DNA of 64,000 nt from Nitrospira sp. GTDB taxonomy: Bacteria > Nitrospirota > Nitrospiria > Nitrospirales > Nitrospiraceae. The stretch covers positions 1,550,001 through 1,614,000 of the forward strand of contig JBAOHZ010000009.1 of assembly GCA_037045225.1 (NCBI GenBank), in the 5' to 3' direction. Position 1 is the first letter of the stretch, and each line of letters begins with the position of its first letter. Below, piece after piece: positions 51,696 through 61,058 of the stretch. A model generated the notes under the pieces. The model worked only from the letters and a program-made list of their open reading frames with translations. It did not search any database and was not told the origin of the DNA. The position numbers and the translations under genes are program-made.

Positions 51696-51709
51696 GCGAG
51701 TGACAGTCC

Positions 51710-52426
51710 ATGAACGCACATACCCATAACACCGATGATCGACGCGAGCTGCAGATGGCTCGCAGCATGTGTTGGCATTGCCAGTCAGAAATGGCTGGAG
51801 AATACTTTTGCGATCGTTGCGTGAAGGTCCAACCGGTCTCGAAGGATTTGGACTATTTCACCTGCTTCGGGCTGCCCCGACGCCTCGCCCTCGACCCACA
51901 GACGCTGGAAACCAAGTTCTACGAATTAAGCCGCGCATTCCATCCGGACTTTTACCAGAACAAAAGCGATGCGGAGCAGACCATTAGCCTCGGCAACTCG
52001 GCCATGCTGAATACCGCCTATCGCACCTTGCGGGACCCGATTCAACGCGCCGAGTACCTCTTGGATCTCGAAGCCGGCTCCGTGAAAGATATCCGGACGA
52101 CACCGCCGGCCGATCTCTTCGAAGAGATTCTCGACCTGCAGGATACGCTTGATGAGTTCCGCGCCAGCGAACGCGCTTCCGAACATGCGTCTACTCTCCG
52201 CACGAAACTCCACGCGGATCGCGCCGTACTTGAGCAACGACAACGAGACATGGAAACCCAGCTGCAACAGCTGTTCAGCCGGTGGGATGCGCTCCAGGAT
52301 CGCGCCGAGGTCACCGAGCAGGCCCGCGTCGAGCGTGGCCGCATTTTGAAGGACATGCGGGATCTCCTCTCCAATCGCACCTACGTCAAAAACATCGTCA
52401 ACGATCTCGTCGCAACGATCGCTTAA
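51710..52426 (+). CDS. hscB: co-chaperone HscB
   Basis: 238 residues. It has an N-terminal Cys4 zinc knuckle (CWHCQSE and YFCDRC, residues about 19-37), as in eukaryotic-type HscB, then a J-domain with HPD in RAFHPDFYQ near 78, and the C-terminal three-helix bundle that binds IscU. Stop lies 5 bp before hscA. Confidence 0.9.
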   Translation: MNAHTHNTDDRRELQMARSMCWHCQSEMAGEYFCDRCVKVQPVSKDLDYFTCFGLPRRLALDPQTLETKFYELSRAFHPDFYQNKSDAEQTISLGNSAMLNTAYRTLRDPIQRAEYLLDLEAGSVKDIRTTPPADLFEEILDLQDTLDEFRASERASEHASTLRTKLHADRAVLEQRQRDMETQLQQLFSRWDALQDRAEVTEQARVERGRILKDMRDLLSNRTYVKNIVNDLVATIA

Positions 52427-52431
52427 TCACT

Positions 52432-54258
52432 ATGTCACGTATTGTCGGCATCGACCTCGGCACTACCAATTCTCTGGTCGCCTACATGGACCATGGAGTC
52501 CCCCGCGTCATCTCGGCACGGAATGAACGCGCAATGGTCCCCTCTGTCGTCTCGCTGACGGATAACGGACTGATTGTCGGTGATCCGGCCAAAGAACATC
52601 TCACGAGAAATCCTGAGCGTACGGTCTATTCAGTCAAACGGTTCATGGGCAAGAGCCTGGCCGACGTCCAAGGCGAGCTGGCCTACTTCCCCTACACGCT
52701 CACAGAAAAAGGCGGCGTCATCCGGATCCAGCTGGGGGAGAAGTCATATTCCCCACCGCAGATCTCTGCCATGATCCTCAAGGAACTCAAGCTTCGGGCT
52801 GAAGCGTTTCTGGGTGAAAGCATCACCAAAGCCGTCATTACCGTGCCCGCCTATTTCAACGATAGCCAGCGGCAGGCGACAAAAGATGCGGGCATGATTG
52901 CCGGGCTTGAAGTCTTGCGCATCATTAATGAGCCCACCGCCGCTTCCTTGGCGTATGGATTACAAGAAAAGACACAGGGCACCATCGCCGTCTACGATCT
53001 GGGCGGCGGCACATTCGACATCTCGATCCTCAAGTTGAAAAACGGGATCTTCGAAGTGCTCGCCACAAACGGCGATACCCATCTCGGCGGCGACGATTTC
53101 GACCAGTTGATTGCCGATCTGTTCCTCGCTGAGATCCGCACCCAGTACGGGCTCGACCTCAGTACGCATCCCGACCATATGCAGGCTGTCCGTCTCGAAG
53201 CCGAGCGCACAAAGATTCGTCTTTCCAACGAACTCAAGACGACCGCCAGCCTCGATCTGCCGGATGGGAAAGGCCGGTTCACCCGAGAACTCACCCGTGA
53301 TCAACTTGATGGGCTCTGCACTGCGTTGGTTGAACGCACGCTGGGCCCCTGCCGCCTAGCGTTGAACGATGCCGGGCTGGCGCCGGGCGACATCGACGAA
53401 GTCGTGCTTGTCGGCGGATCAACACGCATGCCGTTGGTTCGACAGCGAGTGCGCGCCCTCTTCGGGAAACAACCGCACTGCGAGCTGAATCCGGACGAAG
53501 TGGTCGCCCTGGGTGCTGCGGTACAGGCCGATATTCTGAGCGGTGGCACGACAGATATGTTGCTGCTGGACGTGACGCCCCTCTCCTTAGGCATCGAAAC
53601 GATGGGCGGGGTCATGAGCAGCTTGATCCGCCGCAATACCACCATCCCCGCCAGCGCCAAAGAGATGTTCACCACCTATGTGGATGGCCAAACCGGGGTG
53701 GACATTCACATCCTGCAGGGAGAACGGGAACTGGCAAAAGATAACCGTAGCCTGGCCCGTTTCCGCCTCAAGGTTCCACCATTGCCGGCTGGCGTTCCCC
53801 GTATCGAAGTGACGTTTCTGATCGATGCGAACGGCATCCTGAATGTCATGGCCAAAGACATGCGAACGGGAGACACGCAATCGATCGAGGTTAAACCGTC
53901 CTACGGATTATCGGATCAAGAAGTTGAGCGGATGATCGAAGATTCGTTTAAGTTCGCCGCGGACGATGTCAGTGCGCGCAAGCTCATCGAAGCCAGACTT
54001 GATGCAGGAGCCCTGATTATAACGACCGAAAAATCGTTGACGGATGGCGGGCATCTCGTCTCCGCAGAGGAAGTCGACGCCATTCGAGCTGCAGTCGCAA
54101 CGCTGACCACCGCCAAGGACGGAACCGATCCCCGTGCCATCCGCGCGCGCATGGCTGACCTGGAGCAGGCCGCCAAAGGCCTCACCGTAGCCATGCTGGA
54201 CGATTCCCTCAAGCAAGGCCTCCAAGGCAAGAAGGTCTCTGAAGTTACCCAAGAGTGA
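52432..54258 (+). CDS. hscA: Hsp70-type chaperone HscA
   Basis: 608 residues from ATG 52432 (MSRIVGIDLGTTNS). ATPase domain with GIDLGTTN, VPAYFNDSQRQATKDA, and VYDLGGGTFD; substrate domain after about 385 with VTPLSLGIETMGG. Releases clusters from IscU with HscB. Longer frames that start at 52282 lie inside hscB. Confidence 0.95.
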   Translation: MSRIVGIDLGTTNSLVAYMDHGVPRVISARNERAMVPSVVSLTDNGLIVGDPAKEHLTRNPERTVYSVKRFMGKSLADVQGELAYFPYTLTEKGGVIRIQLGEKSYSPPQISAMILKELKLRAEAFLGESITKAVITVPAYFNDSQRQATKDAGMIAGLEVLRIINEPTAASLAYGLQEKTQGTIAVYDLGGGTFDISILKLKNGIFEVLATNGDTHLGGDDFDQLIADLFLAEIRTQYGLDLSTHPDHMQAVRLEAERTKIRLSNELKTTASLDLPDGKGRFTRELTRDQLDGLCTALVERTLGPCRLALNDAGLAPGDIDEVVLVGGSTRMPLVRQRVRALFGKQPHCELNPDEVVALGAAVQADILSGGTTDMLLLDVTPLSLGIETMGGVMSSLIRRNTTIPASAKEMFTTYVDGQTGVDIHILQGERELAKDNRSLARFRLKVPPLPAGVPRIEVTFLIDANGILNVMAKDMRTGDTQSIEVKPSYGLSDQEVERMIEDSFKFAADDVSARKLIEARLDAGALIITTEKSLTDGGHLVSAEEVDAIRAAVATLTTAKDGTDPRAIRARMADLEQAAKGLTVAMLDDSLKQGLQGKKVSEVTQE

Positions 54259-54271
54259 ATGAGGAACTGTG

Positions 54272-54484
54272 ATGGATTTGAAGTGGAGTGATACTGAAGA
54301 ACTCGCCATTCGTCTGGTCGAGGCCCACCCGACCACCGACCCCCTGACCGTCCGTTTCACCGACATGCATGCATGGATTGTCGCCCTCCCAGAATTCAAA
54401 GACGACCCCAAGACGTCGAACGAAAAAACCCTTGAGTCCATTCAGATGGCCTGGCACGAAGAATATCAGGACTCCCAGTCCTGA
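54272..54484 (+). CDS. iscX: IscX (YfhJ) Fe-S accessory protein
   Basis: 70 residues. Conserved pattern: LKWSDTEELAIRLVEAHP, VRFTDMHAWI and AWHEEYQD, with the acidic end. Binds iron and IscS and completes the ISC operon. It starts 13 bp after hscA. Confidence 0.92.
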   Translation: MDLKWSDTEELAIRLVEAHPTTDPLTVRFTDMHAWIVALPEFKDDPKTSNEKTLESIQMAWHEEYQDSQS

Positions 54485-54608
54485 TCGGCCGACCGCACGT
54501 TCGCCCCTCACGACATCTCCCCATCGGCGCAACCGCGTCGCGGTCTCACCCTGTGGTCGCATCCGTATGCTTGTTGAAGCCTGAGAAGGGAGGCCGACGC
54601 GTTTGGGC

Positions 54609-57002
54609 TTACGGTTCGACAGGAACTGGCGGCGCGCTGTCTTGCATTTGGTCCAGTTTATAGAATTCGGTAGGATCGATTTTGGATCCGGCACTCTTGG
54701 TCGGCTCGGTGCCTTTGGTAAAGAGCTCCACCGTGCCGTGTTGTTCGTCTTGGTCGGTGAGCAGCGCGGTCGTGGGATCGACTTTGACGAACATCACCCC
54801 ATCAGGAATTTCGAACGGCACGACCGGCAACTGCTTGAGCGCCTCTTTCATGAAGGAGATCCAAATCGGCAAGGCCGCATGTGCGCCTGACTCGGTTTCA
54901 CCCAAGGGGCGACGATCGTCGAAACCCACCCAAGACCCTGTCGCCAAATTAGGCGTCGAACCGATGAACCAGGCATCGGTGAAGTCGTTGGTGGTCCCAG
55001 TTTTCCCCGCCACCGGCCGATCGATGACCGCCTTAGCCGCGACGCCGGTCCCGCGTTGAATGACATCTTCCATCATATTCGTGATGAGATACGCTGTTTC
55101 TCTGGACACCACCTGCCGTGGTTGAATGGCCGCCTGCTCCAACGTTCGGCCGCTACTGTCTTGCACGCTGGCCACCGCATAGGGCTCCACCCGCATGCCC
55201 TGATTGGCAAACACGCCGTACACGGACACCAACTCCATTAACCCCACGCCGGACGAGCCCAACGCCAGCGACAGATCGGCAGCCAGCGGACTCACGATAC
55301 CGACCGTCCGTGAAAAATCGATCACATTCCGAATGCCCACCTTATCCAAGAGACGCACGGTCGCAAGATTGTGAGAATGAATCAGAGCCTCCCGCAAACT
55401 CACAATGCCGTGGAACCGCTTGCCATAGTTCTCGGGCTTCCAGGTCTTGTCCTCTTCTTCCTGTTCGTACACCACCGGGGCATCCAACACCACCGTCGCC
55501 GGACTCATACCTTGATTCATTGCCGTGGCGTAGATGATCGGCTTGAACGAGGACCCAGGCTGACGGCGGGCCAGCACCGCACGATTATATTCACTCCGCA
55601 CAAAATCATAGCCGCCGACCATGGCGCGGATGGCACCGGTTTTAGGATCGACCGCCACAAGCGCACCCTCGACCAGCGGGGTCTGCTCCAATCGCAGATG
55701 CACCGACTCTTTCTCCAGCTTCTTCACTCCGACCTCGATCACATCACCGAGAGCCAGCAGTTGCTTGAGATTCTTGACCGGGACCGCATCCTTCGTGGGA
55801 TCCTTCCCCTTGAGATATTTCGTGGCCCAGGCCATATCGTCGAATGCCAGCCGACCGGTGCTCCCGCCGATTTGGACCAGCACATGGTCCTTGGCAATCT
55901 TCGTCACCACCCCTTCCATGATATCCCCCTCCGCAAGCTTCACAGAGGGATCGGGTGCCGGCACCTCCAGAGTAGCCAAATCGACGGTGCGGAGCGGACC
56001 GCGCCAGCCCTGGCGCTTATCGACTTCGCGCAACCCATGAAACACCGCGGCTTCAGCGGCCTTCTGCATATCGGCATTCAACGTGGTGAACACTTCCAGT
56101 CCACCCTTGTACACCATCGCTTCACCGAACTTGGCCACCAGCAATTGCCGGATATACTCCACGAAATAGGGTCCGAGATGTTCACTGCCAGGACGGCGGA
56201 AGTTCAGCTTTACGGCGGCGGCTTGTTCGCGATCGGCGACACTGATGAAACCCGCCTCAGCCATCCGGCTCAACACATGCTCCTGCCGCTTCTTCGCCCG
56301 GTCATAGGCTTTGAAGGGCGAATAGTGGCTGGGGGATTTGGGAAGGCCGGCGAGAAATGCTGATTCAGCCAGCGTGAGTTTTGAGAGTTCTTTCCCGAAA
56401 TAAGTCTGGCTGGCTGCCGCCACGCCATAGGCGCCCTGGCCGAAATAGATCTGGTTCAAATACATCTCCAGGATCTGCTCTTTCGTCAGCACCAACTCCA
56501 TCTTGTAGGCCAGGATCAGTTCCCGAACTTTGCGATCGAACGTCCGTTCTGCCGAAAGAAACAGCGATCGCGCCAACTGCTGCGTAATCGTGCTGGCGCC
56601 TTCGACTTTCCGGCCGCCATGGCGGATATTGGTCCAAGCCGCCCGGAGAATCCCGACGATGTCCAGGCCCGGATGCTCAAAAAACCTCGTGTCCTCCGTC
56701 GCGATGACGGCTTGAGTCAGGCTTTTCGGCATCTCCTGGATAGGTTTGAGGAACCGGCGTTCGATGAAAAATTGGCCGATCACCTGCCGGTCGTCAGAAT
56801 AGACACGGGTCACCAGGCTCGGCTGATAGTTCTGCAATGGATCCAGCGATGGGAGGTCTTGGGAAAAATACCAGAGAATGCCGGCCACTCCCCCGCCACC
56901 AAGCACAATGGCGAGCAACAGGCCGACGACGACAATCTTCCACCATCGCCAGCGACGGCGAGGCTTCTCTGGCTTATCGAGCAAGTGGTCGAGTTCGGAC
57001 AT
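54609..57002 (-). CDS. mrcA: penicillin-binding protein 1A
   Basis: A 797-residue bifunctional peptidoglycan synthase. Cytoplasmic start with Arg/Lys run, TM near residues 22-46, GT51 transglycosylase (EDTRFFEHPGLD near 107, RKVRELILAYKME), OB-like domain (about 330-440), then transpeptidase with SSFK near 482, SHN near 541 and GKTGTT near 674. Pro-rich C-end. Divergent from typA. Confidence 0.93.
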   Translation of the reverse strand: MSELDHLLDKPEKPRRRWRWWKIVVVGLLLAIVLGGGGVAGILWYFSQDLPSLDPLQNYQPSLVTRVYSDDRQVIGQFFIERRFLKPIQEMPKSLTQAVIATEDTRFFEHPGLDIVGILRAAWTNIRHGGRKVEGASTITQQLARSLFLSAERTFDRKVRELILAYKMELVLTKEQILEMYLNQIYFGQGAYGVAAASQTYFGKELSKLTLAESAFLAGLPKSPSHYSPFKAYDRAKKRQEHVLSRMAEAGFISVADREQAAAVKLNFRRPGSEHLGPYFVEYIRQLLVAKFGEAMVYKGGLEVFTTLNADMQKAAEAAVFHGLREVDKRQGWRGPLRTVDLATLEVPAPDPSVKLAEGDIMEGVVTKIAKDHVLVQIGGSTGRLAFDDMAWATKYLKGKDPTKDAVPVKNLKQLLALGDVIEVGVKKLEKESVHLRLEQTPLVEGALVAVDPKTGAIRAMVGGYDFVRSEYNRAVLARRQPGSSFKPIIYATAMNQGMSPATVVLDAPVVYEQEEEDKTWKPENYGKRFHGIVSLREALIHSHNLATVRLLDKVGIRNVIDFSRTVGIVSPLAADLSLALGSSGVGLMELVSVYGVFANQGMRVEPYAVASVQDSSGRTLEQAAIQPRQVVSRETAYLITNMMEDVIQRGTGVAAKAVIDRPVAGKTGTTNDFTDAWFIGSTPNLATGSWVGFDDRRPLGETESGAHAALPIWISFMKEALKQLPVVPFEIPDGVMFVKVDPTTALLTDQDEQHGTVELFTKGTEPTKSAGSKIDPTEFYKLDQMQDSAPPVPVEP

Positions 57003-57130
57003 GAAGTTGGATGGTTGCGAGGAAAGGGGTCAACCCGCGACAACCCCACCATACAATGCACACCCGACAAACTCAAGCAAGGTTCGAATCATCGTCCGAA
57101 GAAGTTTCCGCTGAACCTTCGACTATCAGC

Positions 57131-57160
57131 TTGCGGGAAGGCATGTGAATCGGGTATAGT
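57131..57160 (+). promoter_or_regulatory. promoter of typA
   Basis: TTGCGG (57131-57136) and TATAGT (57155-57160) with 18 bp between. Transcription would start at about 57167, a few bases before the terminator hairpin. Confidence 0.5.
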
Positions 57161-57170
57161 CCATAGGCTT

Positions 57171-57201
57171 AGACGCCTTCATAGGAAGGCGTCTTTTTTT
57201 T
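57171..57201 (+). terminator. intrinsic-terminator hairpin in the typA leader
   Basis: Perfect 10-bp stem AGACGCCTTC / GAAGGCGTCT with loop ATAG, then eight T (57194-57201), all upstream of the typA start and only about 5 nt after the predicted start of transcription. A transcript would stop here unless the hairpin is prevented, so it acts as an attenuator, or another promoter serves typA. Confidence 0.7.
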
Positions 57202-57225
57202 GGCACTTTCACGGCATTGGAGATT

Positions 57226-59109
57226 ATGAACAGCTCAGCGCCCTCATCCACCACATCAGGTCTGCACGCGCCGCAAGGTCGTCGGACCAACATCCGCAAC
57301 ATTGCCATCATCGCGCACGTCGACCATGGAAAAACGACGCTCGTCGACGCCGTGCTGCGCCAGACCCACGTCCATCGCAAAATCGATGACATGGGTGAGC
57401 GCATCATGGACTCAATGGATCAGGAGCGCGAGCGTGGCATCACAATTCGAGCCAAGAATGCCAGCGTGACCTATAAAGGCGTGAAGATCAACATCGTCGA
57501 CACGCCGGGCCACGCAGACTTCGGCGGCGAAGTGGAACGGACGCTTCGCATGGTGGATGGCGTGTTGATCCTCGTCGACGCCAAAGAAGGCCCGATGCCG
57601 CAGACCACGTTTGTCCTGCGGAAAGCGTTGGCCCTCGGACATAAAGCCATCGTCGTCATCAACAAGATCGATCGCCCCGATGCCGTCATCGATGATGTCG
57701 TCAATCGCACCTTCGATCTCTTCGTGCACCTGGGCGCCACCGACGAACAGCTGGACTTCCCTATCGTCTACACCTCCGCCATCAAGGGCGTGGCCACCCT
57801 CGATCTCAAGCAGCCAGGAACGGAGATCTCTCCGCTCCTGGAAACGATTCTCGACAAGATCCCGGGACCGGCGATCAACGCGGAGGCCCCCTTCCAGCTC
57901 CTCGTGCTGGCCCTCGCTCAGGACTCCTACAAAGGGAAAATGGGCATCGGGAAAATTCAATCCGGCGCCATTGCTCGCCGCCAAAACGTGGTGACTCTTA
58001 CCAAGGACGGCGGTCAGGTTCCGGGGAAGATTTCCGACCTTGCCGTATTCTCGGGCCTTGAACGTACCGATGTCGAAACGGCTGAAGCGGGAGAAATTGT
58101 GGCCCTCTCCGGACTCGAAGAGGTGAACATCGGCGATACCATTGCCGATCCGGCGAATCCCGTCGCGCTCCCGCGCGTGACGATCGACGAACCGACAGTG
58201 CAGATGACGTTCTCGGTCAACAACAGCCCGTTCGCCGGTCGAGACGGGAAATACCTTACCTCGCGCCACCTGCGCGAACGGCTGTTCAAGGAGCTGGAAA
58301 CCAACGTCTCCTTGCGTGTGCAGGAAACTGATAGCGCTGACCGGTTCCTCGTAGCCGGCCGCGGCGAACTCCATCTCGGAGTGCTCATTGAGCAAATGCG
58401 TCGCGAAGGGTATGAGCTACAGATCTCGCAGCCTGAGGTCATTCTGCACCGGGAAGGCGATACGGTCACGGAACCGTTTGAAGAGCTGACCATTCAGGTG
58501 CCCTCTGAATATCAAGGTCCGGTAATTGAAGAAATCGGGAAACGACGAGGCGAGCTTCGCCACATGAAGCTTGTGCATTCCGAAGGCACGGCCAGCGAAA
58601 TGCATATCGAATACCATATCCCGACACGCGGCATTATCGGCCTGAAAAACATCCTGCTGGCGAAGACGCGCGGCACCATCATTCTGCACCACGTGTTTTC
58701 CGGGTATGCCCCAGCGGATGAAAAGGCGCTCCTCGTAGCACCTCACGGGTCATTGGTGGCCTTCGAAGCCGGAACCAGCACGGCCTACGCCCTGTTCATG
58801 ACGCAAGAACGCGGCGAGTTATTTATCGGGGCATCGGTCGAAGTCTACCAGGGCATGGTCGTCGGCCAGAACAGCCGCGACGAGGACCTGGACGTGAATG
58901 TGTGCAAGCAGAAGCAACTGAGCAACATGCGCGCAGCCGGCACGGACGAGGCCTTGGTGCTGACACCGCCACGCGAGATGTCGCTGGAATTCGCCATGGA
59001 ATACATCGGCCAGGACGAGTTGGTTGAAGTGACGCCGAAGTATCTCCGCCTCCGCAAGCGGCTCCTGAATCCGGACGACCGCCGGAAAGCGAAGAAAAGC
59101 TCCAAGTAA
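57226..59109 (+). CDS. typA: ribosome-binding GTPase TypA/BipA
   Basis: A 627-residue translational GTPase. G1 AHVDHGKTTL, G2/switch ERGITIRAKNA, G3 DTPGHADFGGE, G4 NKIDRPDA, then EF-G-like domains II, III and V and the BipA C-terminal domain (ending RLRKRLLNPDDRRK). Helps ribosome assembly and stress adaptation. I prefer ATG 57226; a TTG at 57217 is in frame without a ribosome site. Confidence 0.95.
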   Translation: MNSSAPSSTTSGLHAPQGRRTNIRNIAIIAHVDHGKTTLVDAVLRQTHVHRKIDDMGERIMDSMDQERERGITIRAKNASVTYKGVKINIVDTPGHADFGGEVERTLRMVDGVLILVDAKEGPMPQTTFVLRKALALGHKAIVVINKIDRPDAVIDDVVNRTFDLFVHLGATDEQLDFPIVYTSAIKGVATLDLKQPGTEISPLLETILDKIPGPAINAEAPFQLLVLALAQDSYKGKMGIGKIQSGAIARRQNVVTLTKDGGQVPGKISDLAVFSGLERTDVETAEAGEIVALSGLEEVNIGDTIADPANPVALPRVTIDEPTVQMTFSVNNSPFAGRDGKYLTSRHLRERLFKELETNVSLRVQETDSADRFLVAGRGELHLGVLIEQMRREGYELQISQPEVILHREGDTVTEPFEELTIQVPSEYQGPVIEEIGKRRGELRHMKLVHSEGTASEMHIEYHIPTRGIIGLKNILLAKTRGTIILHHVFSGYAPADEKALLVAPHGSLVAFEAGTSTAYALFMTQERGELFIGASVEVYQGMVVGQNSRDEDLDVNVCKQKQLSNMRAAGTDEALVLTPPREMSLEFAMEYIGQDELVEVTPKYLRLRKRLLNPDDRRKAKKSSK

Positions 59110-59147
59110 GTCTGCAGGCGCCCAGCGCCTTGCTGAGCGCGGCCGGC

Positions 59148-59903
59148 ATGAAGATTCGGAAAAAATCCCCGAAACCTGCACCCGCGAAGCCTCCACTCTA
59201 CCTGGTCGGCTATCGCGGGGCCCCGCCGTCTCTGGACGAACTGAAGATCTGGTACGACCTTCAGTACGGGGGGCCCCTCACCTACCTCGGACATGAAGCC
59301 GGAGGCCGCGTCAGCGTCAACCACGGCTCATGGCAGTCCTATCTCCTGACCAGCATTCCTCAATCCGACGCCGCACAATGGCAACCTGTCCTCTCCTGGG
59401 ATCACCAGCAACTCGGGGCCGTCTCACCAGCCACCGCCGCTCCAAGCAGCATTGCCGATACGGTGCTCGTCGCCGCTCGCCTCGCCCGCGGCCTGACACT
59501 CCTCACGCAAGGCACGGCCTTCGATGTCCTGTGCCACGAATACCTGAATCCTTCGGATTGGCATGATCGACCATTGAATGTCTTCTTTCCCCGCGACCAT
59601 GTCACCGTGCAACAAAGCGAGAGTGCCGATGAATCATCAGAATGGTTCCATACATTGGGATTGAGCAAGTTCGGCCTGGACGAACTGGAAGTGATTCAGC
59701 CCCGAGGCCTTCCGGACGCCGGGACCATCGCCCTCTTGAAGGCTGCGACCGACAGCGTCTTACGGGCCGGACAGAACCAAAAAGTGGGAAGCTCGCTGGA
59801 CCTTCCGGCCCTTGCCCACACCATTCGATTTATTAAACATCGCACAGCAGCGCCGACCGGCCGCATGATGGCATTCCGACAAATCACCACCGGCAGCTTC
59901 TGA
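59148..59903 (+). CDS. hypothetical protein
   Basis: About 251 residues from ATG 59148. Basic start (KIRKKSPKPAPAKPP), then a mixed alpha/beta protein (LYLVGYRGAPPSLDELKIWYDL, ADTVLVAARLARGLTLLTQGTAFDV). No signal peptide, TM or motif I know. It follows typA by 38 bp and could be co-transcribed with it. Confidence 0.6.
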   Translation: MKIRKKSPKPAPAKPPLYLVGYRGAPPSLDELKIWYDLQYGGPLTYLGHEAGGRVSVNHGSWQSYLLTSIPQSDAAQWQPVLSWDHQQLGAVSPATAAPSSIADTVLVAARLARGLTLLTQGTAFDVLCHEYLNPSDWHDRPLNVFFPRDHVTVQQSESADESSEWFHTLGLSKFGLDELEVIQPRGLPDAGTIALLKAATDSVLRAGQNQKVGSSLDLPALAHTIRFIKHRTAAPTGRMMAFRQITTGSF

Positions 59904-59987
59904 CCCGCCACTTCAAAAAGTCCGCAAAACCTCGCAGAATCAAATAATTACAACTGGTCCCTCTGCCCCCTAGGCCTTCTGGCCCCG

Positions 59988-60016
59988 TTGACAAGGTTTT
60001 TCCAGGCGTGGTACCA
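59988..60016 (+). promoter_or_regulatory. candidate promoter of the peroxiredoxin gene
   Basis: TTGACA (59988-59993) with a weak -10 near 60011-60016, about 50 bp before the ATG. An AGGAGG ribosome site is clear. Confidence 0.35.
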
Positions 60017-60064
60017 CGAAAGAGTTTTGCGTAGTGCTGTAGGTCTAACCTAGGAGGATTCTCA

Positions 60065-60535
60065 ATGAGTGATGTGGCTGCAGAAATTAAGGTCGGCGAT
60101 ACCGCGCCGGATTTCACATTAAAGGATCAGGACCAGAAGGACGTGAAGTTGAGCGAGTTCAGAGGGAAGAGCAATGTCGTCCTCGCGTTCTACCCGCTCG
60201 ACTGGAGCCCGGTCTGTCAGGGCGAGAACAAGTGCCTGACCGATGACTTCCCGAAGTTTCAAAGCGCGCACGCCGAACTGTTCGGCGTCAGCTGCGACAG
60301 CTTCTTCTCTCACAAGGCCTGGGCGGATTCGCTGGACCTCAAACACCGCCTCCTCTCCGACTTCAACCGCGAAGTCGTGAAGAAGTACGGACTGTATTTT
60401 GAACCGCTGAACTGCGGGAAGCGCGCCACGGTCATCATCGACAAGAACGGCAAAGTTGCCTACGTCAAAGTTCAAGAAATCAAGGTCGCGCGGGAAGATA
60501 AGGACATTCTCGCCGCCCTCGCAAAACTGAGCTAA
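60065..60535 (+). CDS. peroxiredoxin (AhpC/TSA, AhpE-like)
   Basis: 156 residues. Start DTAPDFTLKDQDQKDVKLSEF, then the peroxidatic Cys in YPLDWSPVCQGENKC near residue 51, with Ser in place of the usual Thr three residues before. A second Cys (ENKC) is near. Resolving Cys type is uncertain. Reduces peroxides in the cytoplasm, and the thioredoxin-like protein downstream is a natural partner. Confidence 0.85.
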   Translation: MSDVAAEIKVGDTAPDFTLKDQDQKDVKLSEFRGKSNVVLAFYPLDWSPVCQGENKCLTDDFPKFQSAHAELFGVSCDSFFSHKAWADSLDLKHRLLSDFNREVVKKYGLYFEPLNCGKRATVIIDKNGKVAYVKVQEIKVAREDKDILAALAKLS

Positions 60536-60614
60536 ACGCCGGGACAAAGACCGAGGGGAAGGGGCTACTACGACGCCCTCCCCCTCGATCACCCCTTCTA
60601 GCCGAGGAGATTCC

Positions 60615-60947
60615 ATGACCGGCACGGTCCAAGACGTTCGAGACGAGAACTATAAGGAATTCACCGAGAGTTCAGGGGCGGTGGTAGCCTATGGCCTCGC
60701 CACCTGCGAGCCCTGCAAGCAATACGATCCCATTCTGGAAGAAACCGCGGCGAAGTTTCCCACCATTAAGATCGGCAAGGCCAAGATGCACGTGCCAGGC
60801 CGATGCCGCGAGATCAAGAAAGCCCATACGTTTGAGACCTATCCCACCACGCACTTCTTTGCGGAGGGCAAACTGCTGCTGACTCGTGAAGGCGTGGTTG
60901 AACCGGCCGAATTGGCGGCTTTAATCTCCGACCATTTGCTGAAGTAA
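60615..60947 (+). CDS. thioredoxin-like protein
   Basis: 110 residues with a thioredoxin fold. Redox motif CEPC in ATCEPCKQYDP near residue 31, and cis-Pro in ETYPTTHFF near 76. Not the standard WCGPC, so it is a specialised thioredoxin. It lies 79 bp after the peroxiredoxin gene and probably recycles it. A C-rich hairpin (60556-60596) lies between the genes. Confidence 0.8.
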   Translation: MTGTVQDVRDENYKEFTESSGAVVAYGLATCEPCKQYDPILEETAAKFPTIKIGKAKMHVPGRCREIKKAHTFETYPTTHFFAEGKLLLTREGVVEPAELAALISDHLLK

Positions 60948-61058
60948 CAGGCCCCTCTCGATAGGCCTCACCAAACTCCTGAACCCTGACGTGATGGGGC
61001 CACCTCGCAGGCCACGCACCCCGTCGACTTCACACTTTTCCCCGGAACAGGATACAAT

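Noticed and set aside
57412..58395. A 327-codon open frame on the minus strand
   Set aside because: Antisense shadow of typA in GC-rich DNA.
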